A stretch of 64,000 nt of DNA. Origin: Labrys miyagiensis. GTDB taxonomy: Bacteria > Pseudomonadota > Alphaproteobacteria > Rhizobiales > Labraceae. This document shows positions 9,149 through 17,478 of the stretch, in pieces. Position 1 is the first letter of the stretch; each line of letters begins with the position of its first letter. The stretch spans positions 62,001-126,000 of the forward strand of contig NZ_BSPC01000048.1 of NCBI RefSeq assembly GCF_030160835.1, given 5' to 3'. The notes under the pieces are model-generated. The model worked only from the letters and a program-made list of their open reading frames with translations. It was not told where the DNA came from and ran no database searches. The position numbers and the translations under genes are program-made.

Positions 9149-12100
9149 GTGCGCGAGGCGCTCACCGTTGTTGGTTTCTTGTTGATCCTGGCGTTTGCGG
9201 CCCTGTTTACCGCGCCGCTCTATATGGATTGGAACGCTTGGCGCGACGACATTGGCGCCCGCCTGTCCGAGCATTTCGGTACGCCCGTGATCATCAAGGG
9301 CCCGATCCAGGCGCGGATCCTGCCGCAGCCCTGGCTCTCTCTCGGCGATGTCTCGATCGGCGACCCCTACGGTTCCACCAAGCTTAAGGTCGCGGGGATC
9401 GATGGGGATGTCAGCCTTGGCGGCCTGCTGCGCGGCGATATCGATCTGTCGAATGTCGTGGTCCGTAGCCCGGTGCTGACCGTTATCGCCGATGACCAAG
9501 GGCTGGTCGCGCCGCTCGCCCAGAACGCGGTTTCTCTCGATGCAGCCGTCGAAAATTTCGAGCTCAACGGCGGCTCGCTCCATTATGTCAACAAGGCCGA
9601 TGGCCAGGATATCACGCTGTCGGGCATCAATCTCGTGGGCGAGGGCGGCTCGGTCTTCGGACCCTACAAGGCCGAGGGCGGCGTCCAATTCGCGGGCGTC
9701 CCTCATACCGTCAAGCTGACCACCGGAACGGCCGACAAAGCCGGCTTGCATCTGCGCCTCACGGTCGTTCCGGCCGACAGGCCGGTGACCCTCGATCTCG
9801 ATGGCGAGATCAGAATCGCGGATGGCAAGCCGACTTTCGCTGGCAATGCGACGCTTATGCGGCCGCTCTTCGCCAGCAAGGGTAATGGGGGTGACACTTC
9901 GGCTGACGCTTCGGGCGAAAACCAGACGCCCTGGAGCGTGAGCGGTCCGGTCACCGCGTCACCGGCCGGCTTGATCTCCGACAAGGTCGCGGTCCAGATC
10001 GGCCCGGATGAGACCTCCCTCAAGCTGGACGGTACGCTGAACATGTCCTTCGGCACCCGCACGGTGCTGGAGAGCACGCTGTCGGGCAAGCAATTGCAAC
10101 TCGACCGTTTCGCCGGCATCGGCCCCGACCAGCGTCTGCCGCCGGCCGCCGTGCTGGCGCGGCTCGCCAAGGCCATTCCGGGCCTTTCCGATCTCTCGGC
10201 CTCCTCGCATCTCGATCTGTCGGTGCAGGGCCTGATGCTCGGCAGCGAACTGATGCGCAATGCCCGCGCCAGCCTGCGCATGAATGATGGCAAGCTGCAG
10301 GTCGATCGCCTCGAGGCCGATCTGCCCGGCCAGTCGCACCTGTTGCTTGCCGGTGATGTGAACGATGATGGCGGCGGCTTCAAGGGCAATCTCAGCCTGA
10401 ATTCCAATCGCGCCACCGGCCTGATCGGCTGGCTCCAGGGCCAGCCCGTGCTCGGCCGGCCGGATGCCGCCAAGAAGCTGACATTGCAGGCGAACCTGGC
10501 GGCGGACGCCAACAAGGTCAACCTTTCCCAGCTGACGCTCGCGGTCGACAATGCCGCCGTCAAGGGCGAGCTTGCCTGGAGCCGCCTCGCGCAAGGGCGG
10601 GCCGCGGGCCGCGTCGAAGCCAATCTCGCCGCACAACGTATCGACCTCGATGCCTTGCCCTCCGTCGCCGCCTTGCTGCCTGGCAGCAGCGACATTTTCA
10701 GCGAGGCCGATATCAGGCTCCAGGCCCAGGAGCTGGCTCTTGCGGGCATCGAAGCAAAGTCCGTGAGCGGTCATATCAAGGCCGGCGGCAAGCTGATCGC
10801 CCTCGAGGACGTGGTGGTGAACGATCTCGGCGGCGCCAATCTCACCGCGAACGGCCATATCGACAATATCAGCGTGCTGCCGCAGGGCGAGATCCGCATC
10901 AGCCTGAACGGGCGTGACCTGACGGGTCTAGCCGCCACATTGAAGCGCAGCGCCCTGCCACCCTTCTGGGTCAATGCCTTTGCCGACAGGGCCGCATCGC
11001 TTTCGCCAGCCAACGGCAATCTTGTCATCGCCTTTGGCAATTCGGAGCGCTATTCGGTCGATGGCAAGTTCGGCGGCAGCGTCATCCAGCTCGATACCGA
11101 TCTCGGCAGCGGGTCCGGCCAGTCCGCGGTCGCCGTGAAGCTGAAAGCCGACAGCCTCGACTTGGCGACGCTATTGCGCCAGGCGGGGCTTGTCCTTGCC
11201 GTCGGAAACATTCCCGGCCGTGCCTCGCTCGACATGAATCTGTCCGGCGTGCCCGGCGGCGCCATGAGCTGGACCGCCGCCTTCAAGGGCGCCGGCCTCG
11301 ATCTCGGCGGCAAGGGCCAGATGACCGGATCTTTCGAGGCGCCGGCTCTCGACGGGCAGATAACCGCGGGGGCGGATGATATCCTCGCGCCCGCCCGGCT
11401 TTTCGGCGTGGCGCTGCCAGGTGTGACGCCAGCGCAGGGCGTGACGCTCTCCTCGGGCATGCACATGCGGGCAGGGCACTTTGCCTTCGACAATTTGTTC
11501 GGCACGCTGCTCGGCATGCCGGTGAGCGGCTCGCTCACGGTCAATGCCGGCAAGCCGCTGCGTCTCGATGGCCAGCTGAGCTTCGCGGAAGCCGATGGCC
11601 AGGTCCTGGGCTCCTTGCTGGCGGGTGCGGATCTCGGCGCCGGCAATGCCAGCGGCAATGCCTTCTCGGATGAGGCATTCGGGCCGACCGCCCTCGACAA
11701 TCTGGCCGGGCACCTGAGTGTCTCGGCCCAGGCCCTGCAGCTGTCGCATCGCCTGCCCGATCTCAGCGACGTAAAGGGTGAGGTGAGTTTCGGCCCTCGG
11801 TCCGTCGCCGTCGACAATTTCACGGCCAGCGTTGGCGGCGGCACCGTCACAGGGGCCTTGCAGCTCTCGCGAGCGGCCCTCGATACCGCCGTCACGGGCC
11901 GCTTCAACCTGCAAGATGTCGATCTCAGGACGCCGGATGTCAGTGGCAGGCTGAATGCGGGCCTCGATTTCCAGGGAACGGGCCGTTCGGCTGACAGCTT
12001 GATGTCGTCGTTGACCGGTGGCGGCACATTGGAGCTGAAGGAGCCGGTACTGTCGGGCTTTTCGGAGAACGCCTTCAAGGAGACAGTCGCTGCTGTCGAT

Positions 12101-12826
12101 GGCGGCCTTGCCAACGATCCCATGCATGTGAAGCCCGCCTTCATGCAAAGTCTTGCCGGCGAGGCGCTGAATGTCAGCCCGATCACCGGCAATGTCTCGC
12201 TCGCGGGCGGGATCCTGCGCCTTTCTTCCACACGCACGGCCTCGGCCAACAGCACGGTGACGTTGTCGGGCTTGCTCGACCTTTCCGACCTGACGGTGAA
12301 GAGCGATGTCGCGTTGATGCCGGCCGACATGGCCGACGGCTTCGGCGGTCCGTCGCCTTCCATCCCGGTGCAGATCCGCGGCGCGATCGACAATCTGCAG
12401 CGCGATGTCGATGTCTCCGGCCTGGTCGCCTGGCTGAGCATCAGGGGCGCCGAGCAGCAGGCGCGCAAGCTCGAACAGCTGGAGGCCCAGCGCCAGGCGG
12501 AGGAGAAGGCTGCCGACGAGGCTCGCCGTGCCGAGGCGGCCCAGATGCAGAAGGCGATCGATGCCGCCCGCCTCAAGGCCCTTCTGCTGCAACCTGGGCC
12601 GGCGGGCCCGCCCAAGGATCAACTGCCACCAGCGGCGGTGGGCCCGGCGCCCGCACCCGTACCGCAGATTGGCGGACGGGGCGCGCCCGTGATGAAGATG
12701 CCGTCCCTCAACAGCCTGCCGGTGACGCCGGTGGTGCCCGCACCCACCACCGTAATGCCGGCGCCGAACGTGCCAAGCGCCGGACCGCAATCACCCGGTG
12801 CCCCGCCACAGCCTGTGGCGCCGTAA
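9149..12826 (+). CDS. AsmA family protein
   Basis: Very large (1225 residues) protein of the AsmA/TamB-like class, anchored in the inner membrane and extending into the periplasm; relatives help lipid transport or envelope assembly. One N-terminal membrane segment (residues 7-25, VVGFLLILAFAALFTAPLY) is followed by the AsmA opening WRDDIGARLSEHFGTPVIIKG. A long beta-repeat body of alternating polar and hydrophobic residues follows. The C-terminal AsmA_2-type part runs to about residue 1080 (STRTASANSTVTLSGLLDLS). A short Ala/Glu-rich coiled segment (EAQRQAEEKAADEARRAEAAQ) and a proline-rich tail end the protein. GTG start with a strong Shine-Dalgarno. Confidence 0.92.
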   Translation: MREALTVVGFLLILAFAALFTAPLYMDWNAWRDDIGARLSEHFGTPVIIKGPIQARILPQPWLSLGDVSIGDPYGSTKLKVAGIDGDVSLGGLLRGDIDLSNVVVRSPVLTVIADDQGLVAPLAQNAVSLDAAVENFELNGGSLHYVNKADGQDITLSGINLVGEGGSVFGPYKAEGGVQFAGVPHTVKLTTGTADKAGLHLRLTVVPADRPVTLDLDGEIRIADGKPTFAGNATLMRPLFASKGNGGDTSADASGENQTPWSVSGPVTASPAGLISDKVAVQIGPDETSLKLDGTLNMSFGTRTVLESTLSGKQLQLDRFAGIGPDQRLPPAAVLARLAKAIPGLSDLSASSHLDLSVQGLMLGSELMRNARASLRMNDGKLQVDRLEADLPGQSHLLLAGDVNDDGGGFKGNLSLNSNRATGLIGWLQGQPVLGRPDAAKKLTLQANLAADANKVNLSQLTLAVDNAAVKGELAWSRLAQGRAAGRVEANLAAQRIDLDALPSVAALLPGSSDIFSEADIRLQAQELALAGIEAKSVSGHIKAGGKLIALEDVVVNDLGGANLTANGHIDNISVLPQGEIRISLNGRDLTGLAATLKRSALPPFWVNAFADRAASLSPANGNLVIAFGNSERYSVDGKFGGSVIQLDTDLGSGSGQSAVAVKLKADSLDLATLLRQAGLVLAVGNIPGRASLDMNLSGVPGGAMSWTAAFKGAGLDLGGKGQMTGSFEAPALDGQITAGADDILAPARLFGVALPGVTPAQGVTLSSGMHMRAGHFAFDNLFGTLLGMPVSGSLTVNAGKPLRLDGQLSFAEADGQVLGSLLAGADLGAGNASGNAFSDEAFGPTALDNLAGHLSVSAQALQLSHRLPDLSDVKGEVSFGPRSVAVDNFTASVGGGTVTGALQLSRAALDTAVTGRFNLQDVDLRTPDVSGRLNAGLDFQGTGRSADSLMSSLTGGGTLELKEPVLSGFSENAFKETVAAVDGGLANDPMHVKPAFMQSLAGEALNVSPITGNVSLAGGILRLSSTRTASANSTVTLSGLLDLSDLTVKSDVALMPADMADGFGGPSPSIPVQIRGAIDNLQRDVDVSGLVAWLSIRGAEQQARKLEQLEAQRQAEEKAADEARRAEAAQMQKAIDAARLKALLLQPGPAGPPKDQLPPAAVGPAPAPVPQIGGRGAPVMKMPSLNSLPVTPVVPAPTTVMPAPNVPSAGPQSPGAPPQPVAP

Positions 12827-13127
12827 GATGTGCGGACCCGGTCTGCAGCCGGATCCGCCGCCAGACGCGCGAGGATGTGATGGAAACAGATCGCAGGGTG
12901 GGAGAGCCCGGTGGCGGTTTCGGGAAAGGTCGCGATGTCGGGACCTGGAAGACGGTGATGGCTTCGCCGTTCCGGGCGAACGCTGAACGGCCGGTGCCTG
13001 TCAGCGCTGAGGCGAAGACATGAGATCTGATTTCAAATGATCCCACGGACTCGCATGTGAGGTCGGCAAGTTGTTCTGCACCAAATGCGCGAATGGAACG
13101 GTGAACGGGCAGGCATGACGGCCTGCC
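12827..13127. other. Intergenic region, no gene seen
   Basis: About 300 GC-rich bases between the convergent AsmA (+) and RHH (-) genes. No open frame with a ribosome binding site, RNA gene or repeat is seen. Confidence 0.5.
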
Positions 13128-13343
13128 TCAACCGCGACGAACGTTCTCGAGCACGAACAGGCGGATCGCCGAAGAGAGGTTTCCCTGGGCGCGCGTGGCG
13201 TCGATTTCGGCTACGACATCCGAGAGTGTCAGATCACGTTTGGCGGCGAGCTCCTTCAACGCATCCCAAAACGCATCCTCCAGCGACACACTCGTCTTGT
13301 GTCCGGCGATCACGATCGAACGTTTTACAACTTTGCTCTTCAT
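13128..13343 (-). CDS. Ribbon-helix-helix domain protein
   Basis: Protein of 71 residues with a single ribbon-helix-helix-like domain: VKRSIVIAGHKTSVSLEDAFWDAL, then a helix-turn-helix stretch KELAAKRDLTLSDVVAEID. The length and the pattern match small RHH DNA-binding proteins common in Hyphomicrobiales, where they sit directly after a DUF4169 gene as here. The ATG at 13343 is preferred; a TTG right behind the upstream stop codon is less likely. It is probably translated together with DUF4169. Target DNA is unknown. Confidence 0.82.
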   Translation of the reverse strand: MKSKVVKRSIVIAGHKTSVSLEDAFWDALKELAAKRDLTLSDVVAEIDATRAQGNLSSAIRLFVLENVRRG

Positions 13344-13352
13344 AGCGGCCAA

Positions 13353-13541
13353 TCACTCTTCAATCTTGGGCTCCAGTCGGTGTTGTTCGAGATGTTTATC
13401 AGCATCTCTCTTGTCCGCCTTAAGCCTTTCTTTTTGCGCTCGAGACAGCCCATGTACTGAGCGGTTCCGAGCAGCCTCCTGCTCACCGTTCCTCTTTGCC
13501 CGAGCCTTGCGAGCTCTCCCCAAATTTACAATCTCAGCCAT
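13353..13541 (-). CDS. DUF4169 family protein
   Basis: 62-residue, very basic protein beginning MAEIVNLGRARKARAKRNGEQEAARNR, the typical DUF4169 N-terminus. The rest is charged and probably helical (LSRAQKERLKADKRDADKHLEQHRL). Function unknown. AGGT precedes the ATG by six to seven bases. In Hyphomicrobiales this gene normally lies between fumC and an RHH gene. The same order is kept here, but fumC upstream is only a remnant. Confidence 0.85.
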   Translation of the reverse strand: MAEIVNLGRARKARAKRNGEQEAARNRSVHGLSRAQKERLKADKRDADKHLEQHRLEPKIEE

Positions 13542-13643
13542 AAACTTACCTGAAAGGAATTTTCTCCTAAATGAGTAATTCAGCCGCTACCCCAGGCTAC
13601 GCAGCTTACCCCATATAATGGTTGATAAAAAACAACCATTCGG

Positions 13644-14078
13644 TCATTCTTTATCTCTTGTGATCATAGGTGCAAGGCGGATTGCATCCTCAATTGCCCT
13701 TTTGTCCATTATTTTCGCTGCCATTACTTCTTTAAGTAGCGTGGTACCGTTCCGGTGGGCAGCCTTCGCAATATGAGCAGCCTTATCATAACCTATGATC
13801 GGCGCGAGCGCGGTCATCGGCATCGGGGAATGCGAGACAAGATCGCTGATTCGCGCAGCGTCCGCTGCGCGACCGACGACACGATGTTGAGTAAAATTAG
13901 CAGCGGCATCCTCCGAAAGGCGTATAGATCGTAATATTGCGTCAGCGATGACGGGTCTGAAGACATTCGGCTTCAGAAGACCTTGGCTGCCCGCGAAAGT
14001 CACGCTGGTGTGGTCGCCGAACACCCGCACCCAAACCATGGTCATCGCCTCGCATTAGGTGGGGTCGCCCTTGCTCGG
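13644..14078 (-). pseudogene. fumC: fumC remnant (class II fumarase, C-terminal third)
   Basis: The open part (13644-14045, 133 codons) matches the end of class II fumarase: VFGDHTSVTFAGSQGLLKPNVFRPVIA, LSEDAAANFTQHRVVG, MPMTALAPIIGYDKAAHIAKAAHRNGTTLLKE. Reading the same frame further upstream by hand gives PSKGDPT-stop-CEAMT. This aligns with the family motif PGKVNPTQCEAMT, with the Gln codon changed to TAA (14055-14057). The preceding signature loop (GSSxMPxKxNP) is already degraded to VPSKGDP, and no N-terminal two thirds is present. About 330 residues, including most of the active site, are missing, so the gene is dead. A complete fumarase is presumably encoded elsewhere. Confidence 0.85.
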
Positions 14079-14104
14079 CACCCCAAACGCGCATCGAGCG
14101 CGCC

Positions 14105-14399
14105 AAGTTCCCGATTGATAGGCGCCGCGGCGCGTTTTATCAGCCCAGGCGCGTGAATGAACGGGCGCGGCATCCTTTCCGCCGGTGCGGAAGTTCTGCA
14201 GGGAGCGCTGGGTCAGGGCACGCAGCAATGGGTGGCGAGAACATCGCCGGACCCGAAGGAGACGCTTTCCTGCCGGATGGCCAGCGCGTGCCCGTTCATC
14301 GTCATCTCTCAGGTGCCTTCACAATATTTCTGTTCAAAGAGCGTTGGGCAATTCCGACGAAAGCACGGACAAGCAGCAATCGCCTCTTTTTTCTGCCGA
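14105..14399. other. Region between fumC remnant and ssrA, no gene seen
   Basis: About 300 bases with no plausible coding frame and no further recognisable fumC sequence. It must contain the ssrA promoter. The rest of fumC is absent, which suggests a deletion or replacement upstream of the remnant. Confidence 0.5.
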
Positions 14400-14740
14400 A
14401 GAGGCAGCCTATATTCCCTTTGCCGGCTCGCGCCGGCTATGGCGATAAACGGTCATCGAAATAAACCTATCGGACCCGGGGGCAGTACCCGGCGCCTCCA
14501 CCCCAATCCGTGCTGCAAGGGCGGGTTGCGGCGGGGGCGAAATAGGATCGACGAGGGTGTAAAGGGTGTGCTTTTGCTCGGCATGGTTCCGCCGATATCG
14601 GGCCGTTTCAATAGTTGCCAACGACAACTATGCTCCGGTTGCGGTTGCCGCGTAAGCGGTAACTAGACCGAAATCAAGTCCTGACGGGTAGCACCGGCAG
14701 GCGGGGTTCGGAGGCACCTGGCAACAGAAGCCTCCACTTC
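14400..14740 (+). ncRNA. ssrA: Transfer-messenger RNA, circularly permuted (alpha type)
   Basis: Permuted two-piece tmRNA gene, which rescues stalled ribosomes. The acceptor piece comes first. A T-arm at 14476-14492 has stem CCGGG/CCCGG with loop GGCAGTA. The acceptor 3' strand CGCCTCC follows (14493-14499), then A73 at 14500. A short spacer of about 30 bases precedes the coding piece, which starts GGGGGCG at 14533. The two strands pair over seven positions with G-U at position 3, the G3-U70 identity of alanine tmRNA. Next comes the conserved GGATCGACGAGG, then the tag frame at 14617-14655. A hairpin GGAGGC...GCCTCC (14710-14735) marks the likely end. Outer limits are approximate. The encoded tail after A73 is CCC, so CCA must be added. 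Confidence 0.95.
14617..14655 (+). other. ssrA proteolysis-tag reading frame
   Basis: Resume codon GCC at 14617, then codons for ANDNYAPVAVAA and TAA. With the alanine carried by tmRNA the tag is AANDNYAPVAVAA. The ANDNY part resembles the segment bound by SspB, and the terminal AVAA is the kind of C-terminus recognised by ClpX. The spacer between them is shorter than in the Caulobacter tag. Confidence 0.93.
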
Positions 14741-14793
14741 AATTCCGGTCTGCCTGCAGGCCTTTCCGATGTGCTGGCCTGGTAAGAAGCGCG

Positions 14794-15399
14794 ATGAGTA
14801 CTGACCATATCCGTTATGATCTTCTTACGCAGGACGCGCTGCGTGGCATGGTTCGCCGCGTACTGTCCGATGCCGCGCGTGTGGGCTTGCCCGGCGAACA
14901 TCACTTTTTCATTTCCTTCAAAACGCAATATCCCGGCGTGAGCATTCCGCTGCGCCTGGCGGAGAAGTTTCCCGAGGAGATCACCATCGTCCTCCAGCAC
15001 CAGTTCTGGGATCTGAACGTCAGTGATTACGGCTTTGAGGTCGGCCTGTCCTTCGGCAACGCGCCCGAGCGTCTCGTGGTGCCTTTCGCGGCGGTGACGG
15101 CGTTCTTCGACCCTTCCGTCGATTTCGGCGTGAAGTTCGAGGTCGACGAGCCGGAAGACGCGGTGGCTGCCGAGATCAGTCCGATACCGCCGGTCGTGCG
15201 GGCCGTGCCATCAGCCGCCGAGGAGCCGGTGGTGAAGAAGGCGATCCCCTCCAGGTCGGCACGCGGCAAGAAGGCCGAGCCGGCCGTCGAGGAGCCGGCT
15301 CCGGTGGTGGAGGCCGAGGCAGGGCCGGCGGCCGAGGAAGATAAGTCGGCTGAGAGCGAAAAGATCGTCAGCCTCGACCAATTCCGCAAGAAGAAGTAA
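14794..15399 (+). CDS. sspB: SspB family ClpXP adaptor
   Basis: Alpha-type SspB of 201 residues, an adaptor that delivers ssrA-tagged proteins to ClpXP in the cytoplasm. The folded domain (about residues 1-125) shows YDLLTQDALRGMVRRVL, GEHHFFISFKTQYPGV and FPEEITIVLQHQFWDL. An acidic Ala/Pro/Glu-rich linker (130-185) follows. It ends in IVSLDQFRKKK, a C-terminal ClpX-binding tail of the type seen in SspB. The ATG has AAGAAG eight bases before it. It lies immediately downstream of ssrA on the same strand, so the tag RNA and its adaptor are neighbours. An intrinsic terminator follows. Confidence 0.93.
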   Translation: MSTDHIRYDLLTQDALRGMVRRVLSDAARVGLPGEHHFFISFKTQYPGVSIPLRLAEKFPEEITIVLQHQFWDLNVSDYGFEVGLSFGNAPERLVVPFAAVTAFFDPSVDFGVKFEVDEPEDAVAAEISPIPPVVRAVPSAAEEPVVKKAIPSRSARGKKAEPAVEEPAPVVEAEAGPAAEEDKSAESEKIVSLDQFRKKK

Positions 15400-15418
15400 C
15401 GCGGCCTCCGGCCACAAA

Positions 15419-15461
15419 CGAAAGCCCCGTTCCACGGTGTTGGAGCGGGGCTTTCGTTTTT
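15419..15461. terminator. Bidirectional intrinsic terminator (sspB / degP)
   Basis: Stem CGAAAGCCCCG plus TCCA pairs with TGGA plus CGGGGCTTTCG around a short loop. TTTTT follows on the plus strand. Genes on both sides converge here. Confidence 0.9.
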
Positions 15462-15501
15462 GGAGAGGTGCCGGCCCGCTGGCCGGCCCCGTATATTTCG
15501 A

Positions 15502-17010
15502 TCAGTTCAGCGCCAGGGCCACGAAATGCAGTTCGCCCTGGGCGTTGGAGAGCAGCAGCAGGGCCTGCTTGGTGCCGGTCTTCTTCAGGTCGTCCAGACG
15601 CCTGGTTACGTCGTCGGGGCTGGAGACGGCCTGCTGGCCGACCTCGAGGATGAGATCGCCGGGCTTGACCTGCTTGTCCTCGGCCGGGGAGCCGTCATCG
15701 ACCTTGGTGATCAGCACGCCCTTGGCATCGCTGCCGAGCTTGAACTGGTCGCGCAGGTCCTTGGTCAGGCCCGACATTTCAAGGCCGAGCGCCTTGGCGG
15801 TCTTGGGCTTGGGGGGCACGGCCGGTTCGGCCGAAGCCTTGATCACCGTGTCGCCCTCGTCGAGGCGGGCAACCGTGACGGTCTTGGTGAGACTCTGGCC
15901 CTTGCGCAGGATCACCACCTCGACCTGCTTGTCCACGGGCGTATCGGCGACGATGCGAGGCAGGTCGCGCATTTCCTTGATGTCGTGGCCGTCGAATTTC
16001 ACGATGACGTCGCCTGGCTCCAGGCCGGCCGGCTTGGCGGGGCCCTTGTCGTCGACCCCGGCGATCAGCGCGCCCTCGGCATGATCCATGCCGAGGCTCT
16101 CGGCGATATCGTCGGTCACGCCCTGGATCTTCACGCCCAGCCAGCCACGGCGCGTCTCGCCATATTTCTCGAGCTGCTCGATCACCGGCTGCACCGTGGC
16201 GGCGGGTACCGAGAAGCCGAGACCGATCGACCCGCCGGTTGGCGAGATGATGGCGGTGTTGATGCCGATGACGTCACCATCCATATCGAACAGCGGACCA
16301 CCGGAATTGCCCTTGTTGATGGCGGCGTCGGTCTGCAGGTAGTTGTCGTAAGGCCCCGAATTGATGTCGCGGTTGCGCGCCGAGATGATGCCCAGCGTCA
16401 CCGTCGAGGACAGGCCGAACGGGTTGCCGATGGCCATCGCCCAGTCACCCACGCGCACCTTGTCGCTGTCGGCGAACTTCACCGCCTTCAGGGGCTTGGG
16501 GGGATCGACCTTGAGAACCGCGACGTCGACCTTCTTGTCGCGGCCGATAAGCTTGGCCTTCAGCTTGCTGCCATCGTTGAAATTGACCTCGATGTCGTCG
16601 GCGCCATCGATCACATGGTTGTTGGTGACGATGATGCCCGAGGAGTCGATGACGAAGCCCGAGCCGAGTGCCTCGGCCTTGTGTGGCTGGGCCGGGGGGG
16701 CCTTGCCATCCTTGTTGAAGAACTGGTTGAAGAAGTCCTCGAAGGGGGCTCCCGGCGGCAGCTTGGGCATAGGCTGCTGCGGTGGCGCATCGTCATCGTC
16801 GCCATTGTCGCCGTTGTCGGCCGTGACCGTCTGCGACGTCGAGATGTTGACCACCGCATCGATCAGTTGCGCCGACAGGTCGGCAACGGAGGGGGGCCCG
16901 GCCGCTGCGAGGGCAGGTGGGGCGATCAGGGCAGCCGGGCCGGCGGCGAGCAAGGCGGCGAGGGCGACGGCGCCGCTGCGGCGCATCAGGCTCTTGGAGT
17001 CGATCAGCAT
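15502..17010 (-). CDS. degP: DegP/HtrA-type serine endoprotease (Do family)
   Basis: Periplasmic quality-control protease of 502 residues. An N-terminal export signal (residues 1-33) ends near ALAAAG. The trypsin-like domain has His in TNNHVID, Asp in KKVDVAVLKV and the nucleophile Ser in NKGNSGGPLFD. Two PDZ domains follow (starting near GWLGVKIQGV and near GLEMSGLTKDLRDQF). A loop rich in Asp and Pro lies between the signal and the protease core. The ATG at 17010 has GAGGA upstream, so the longer frame is not used. It lies downstream of hflK-hflC and DUF2065 in the same direction, the usual alphaproteobacterial arrangement linking membrane and periplasmic proteolysis. Confidence 0.94.
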   Translation of the reverse strand: MLIDSKSLMRRSGAVALAALLAAGPAALIAPPALAAAGPPSVADLSAQLIDAVVNISTSQTVTADNGDNGDDDDAPPQQPMPKLPPGAPFEDFFNQFFNKDGKAPPAQPHKAEALGSGFVIDSSGIIVTNNHVIDGADDIEVNFNDGSKLKAKLIGRDKKVDVAVLKVDPPKPLKAVKFADSDKVRVGDWAMAIGNPFGLSSTVTLGIISARNRDINSGPYDNYLQTDAAINKGNSGGPLFDMDGDVIGINTAIISPTGGSIGLGFSVPAATVQPVIEQLEKYGETRRGWLGVKIQGVTDDIAESLGMDHAEGALIAGVDDKGPAKPAGLEPGDVIVKFDGHDIKEMRDLPRIVADTPVDKQVEVVILRKGQSLTKTVTVARLDEGDTVIKASAEPAVPPKPKTAKALGLEMSGLTKDLRDQFKLGSDAKGVLITKVDDGSPAEDKQVKPGDLILEVGQQAVSSPDDVTRRLDDLKKTGTKQALLLLSNAQGELHFVALALN

Positions 17011-17173
17011 AGAATCCTCGGTGGATGCGGCTTTCCCAGGTTGATTGGCCGCTGATGTGGTGAGCAATCGAAATTGATTTCAAGGGCTGAATGCGGCGCG
17101 AGCGTGACATGCCCGGTCAATCACGCGATGTTGTGCCCATTCTGTTCCAAAAGAGACAGAAAGTGGCCCTGCG

Positions 17174-17377
17174 TCAGAGCCCACGCACGCACCAGATGAT
17201 GATGATGCCGATGATGGCCGAAATGAAACCGGCAATGCGTAATTGTGCGTTGGGGGAGGTGGCGACCGAAACCATCATCTTCCGCACCGGGTCAGGGAAA
17301 GCGAGAAAGACCAGACCTTCGATTGCGAAGGCGAGACCCAGCGCCGTGATGAAATCGCCGAAAGAGAAAATGCCCAT
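17174..17377 (-). CDS. DUF2065 family small membrane protein
   Basis: 67-residue protein with two membrane segments: FGDFITALGLAFAIEGLVFLAF and LRIAGFISAIIGIIIIW, joined by a polar loop PDPVRKMMVSVATSPNAQ. This is the YjeT/DUF2065 layout, a protein of unknown function that commonly accompanies hflC. The ATG at 17377 has a GGGG-rich ribosome site; a GTG three codons upstream is also in frame. It is separated from hflC by a terminator-like hairpin. Confidence 0.85.
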   Translation of the reverse strand: MGIFSFGDFITALGLAFAIEGLVFLAFPDPVRKMMVSVATSPNAQLRIAGFISAIIGIIIIWCVRGL

Positions 17378-17417
17378 CCGCCCCACACATTATACGAAGG
17401 GTTCTTGGTATTCCATG

Positions 17418-17446
17418 AAAACGCCGGCCGCAAGGAGCGGCCGGCG
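17418..17446 (-). terminator. Intrinsic terminator after hflC
   Basis: A 10-bp stem CGCCGGCCGC / GCGGCCGGCG closes an AAGGA loop. On the minus strand it is followed by TTTT. Read-through would be needed for DUF2065 to share the hflKC transcript. Confidence 0.75.
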
Positions 17447-17478
17447 CAATGGAGCTTTATCCAGAGCCGACGTCAAGC

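Noticed and set aside
11050-12790. Two open frames of over 500 codons antisense to the AsmA gene
   Set aside because: Biased Arg/Ser/Pro composition, no ribosome site; the AsmA frame is well supported.
14153-14666. Several overlapping open frames between fumC remnant and sspB
   Set aside because: The segment from about 14400 is the ssrA gene; the frames cross its structural helices and lack ribosome sites.
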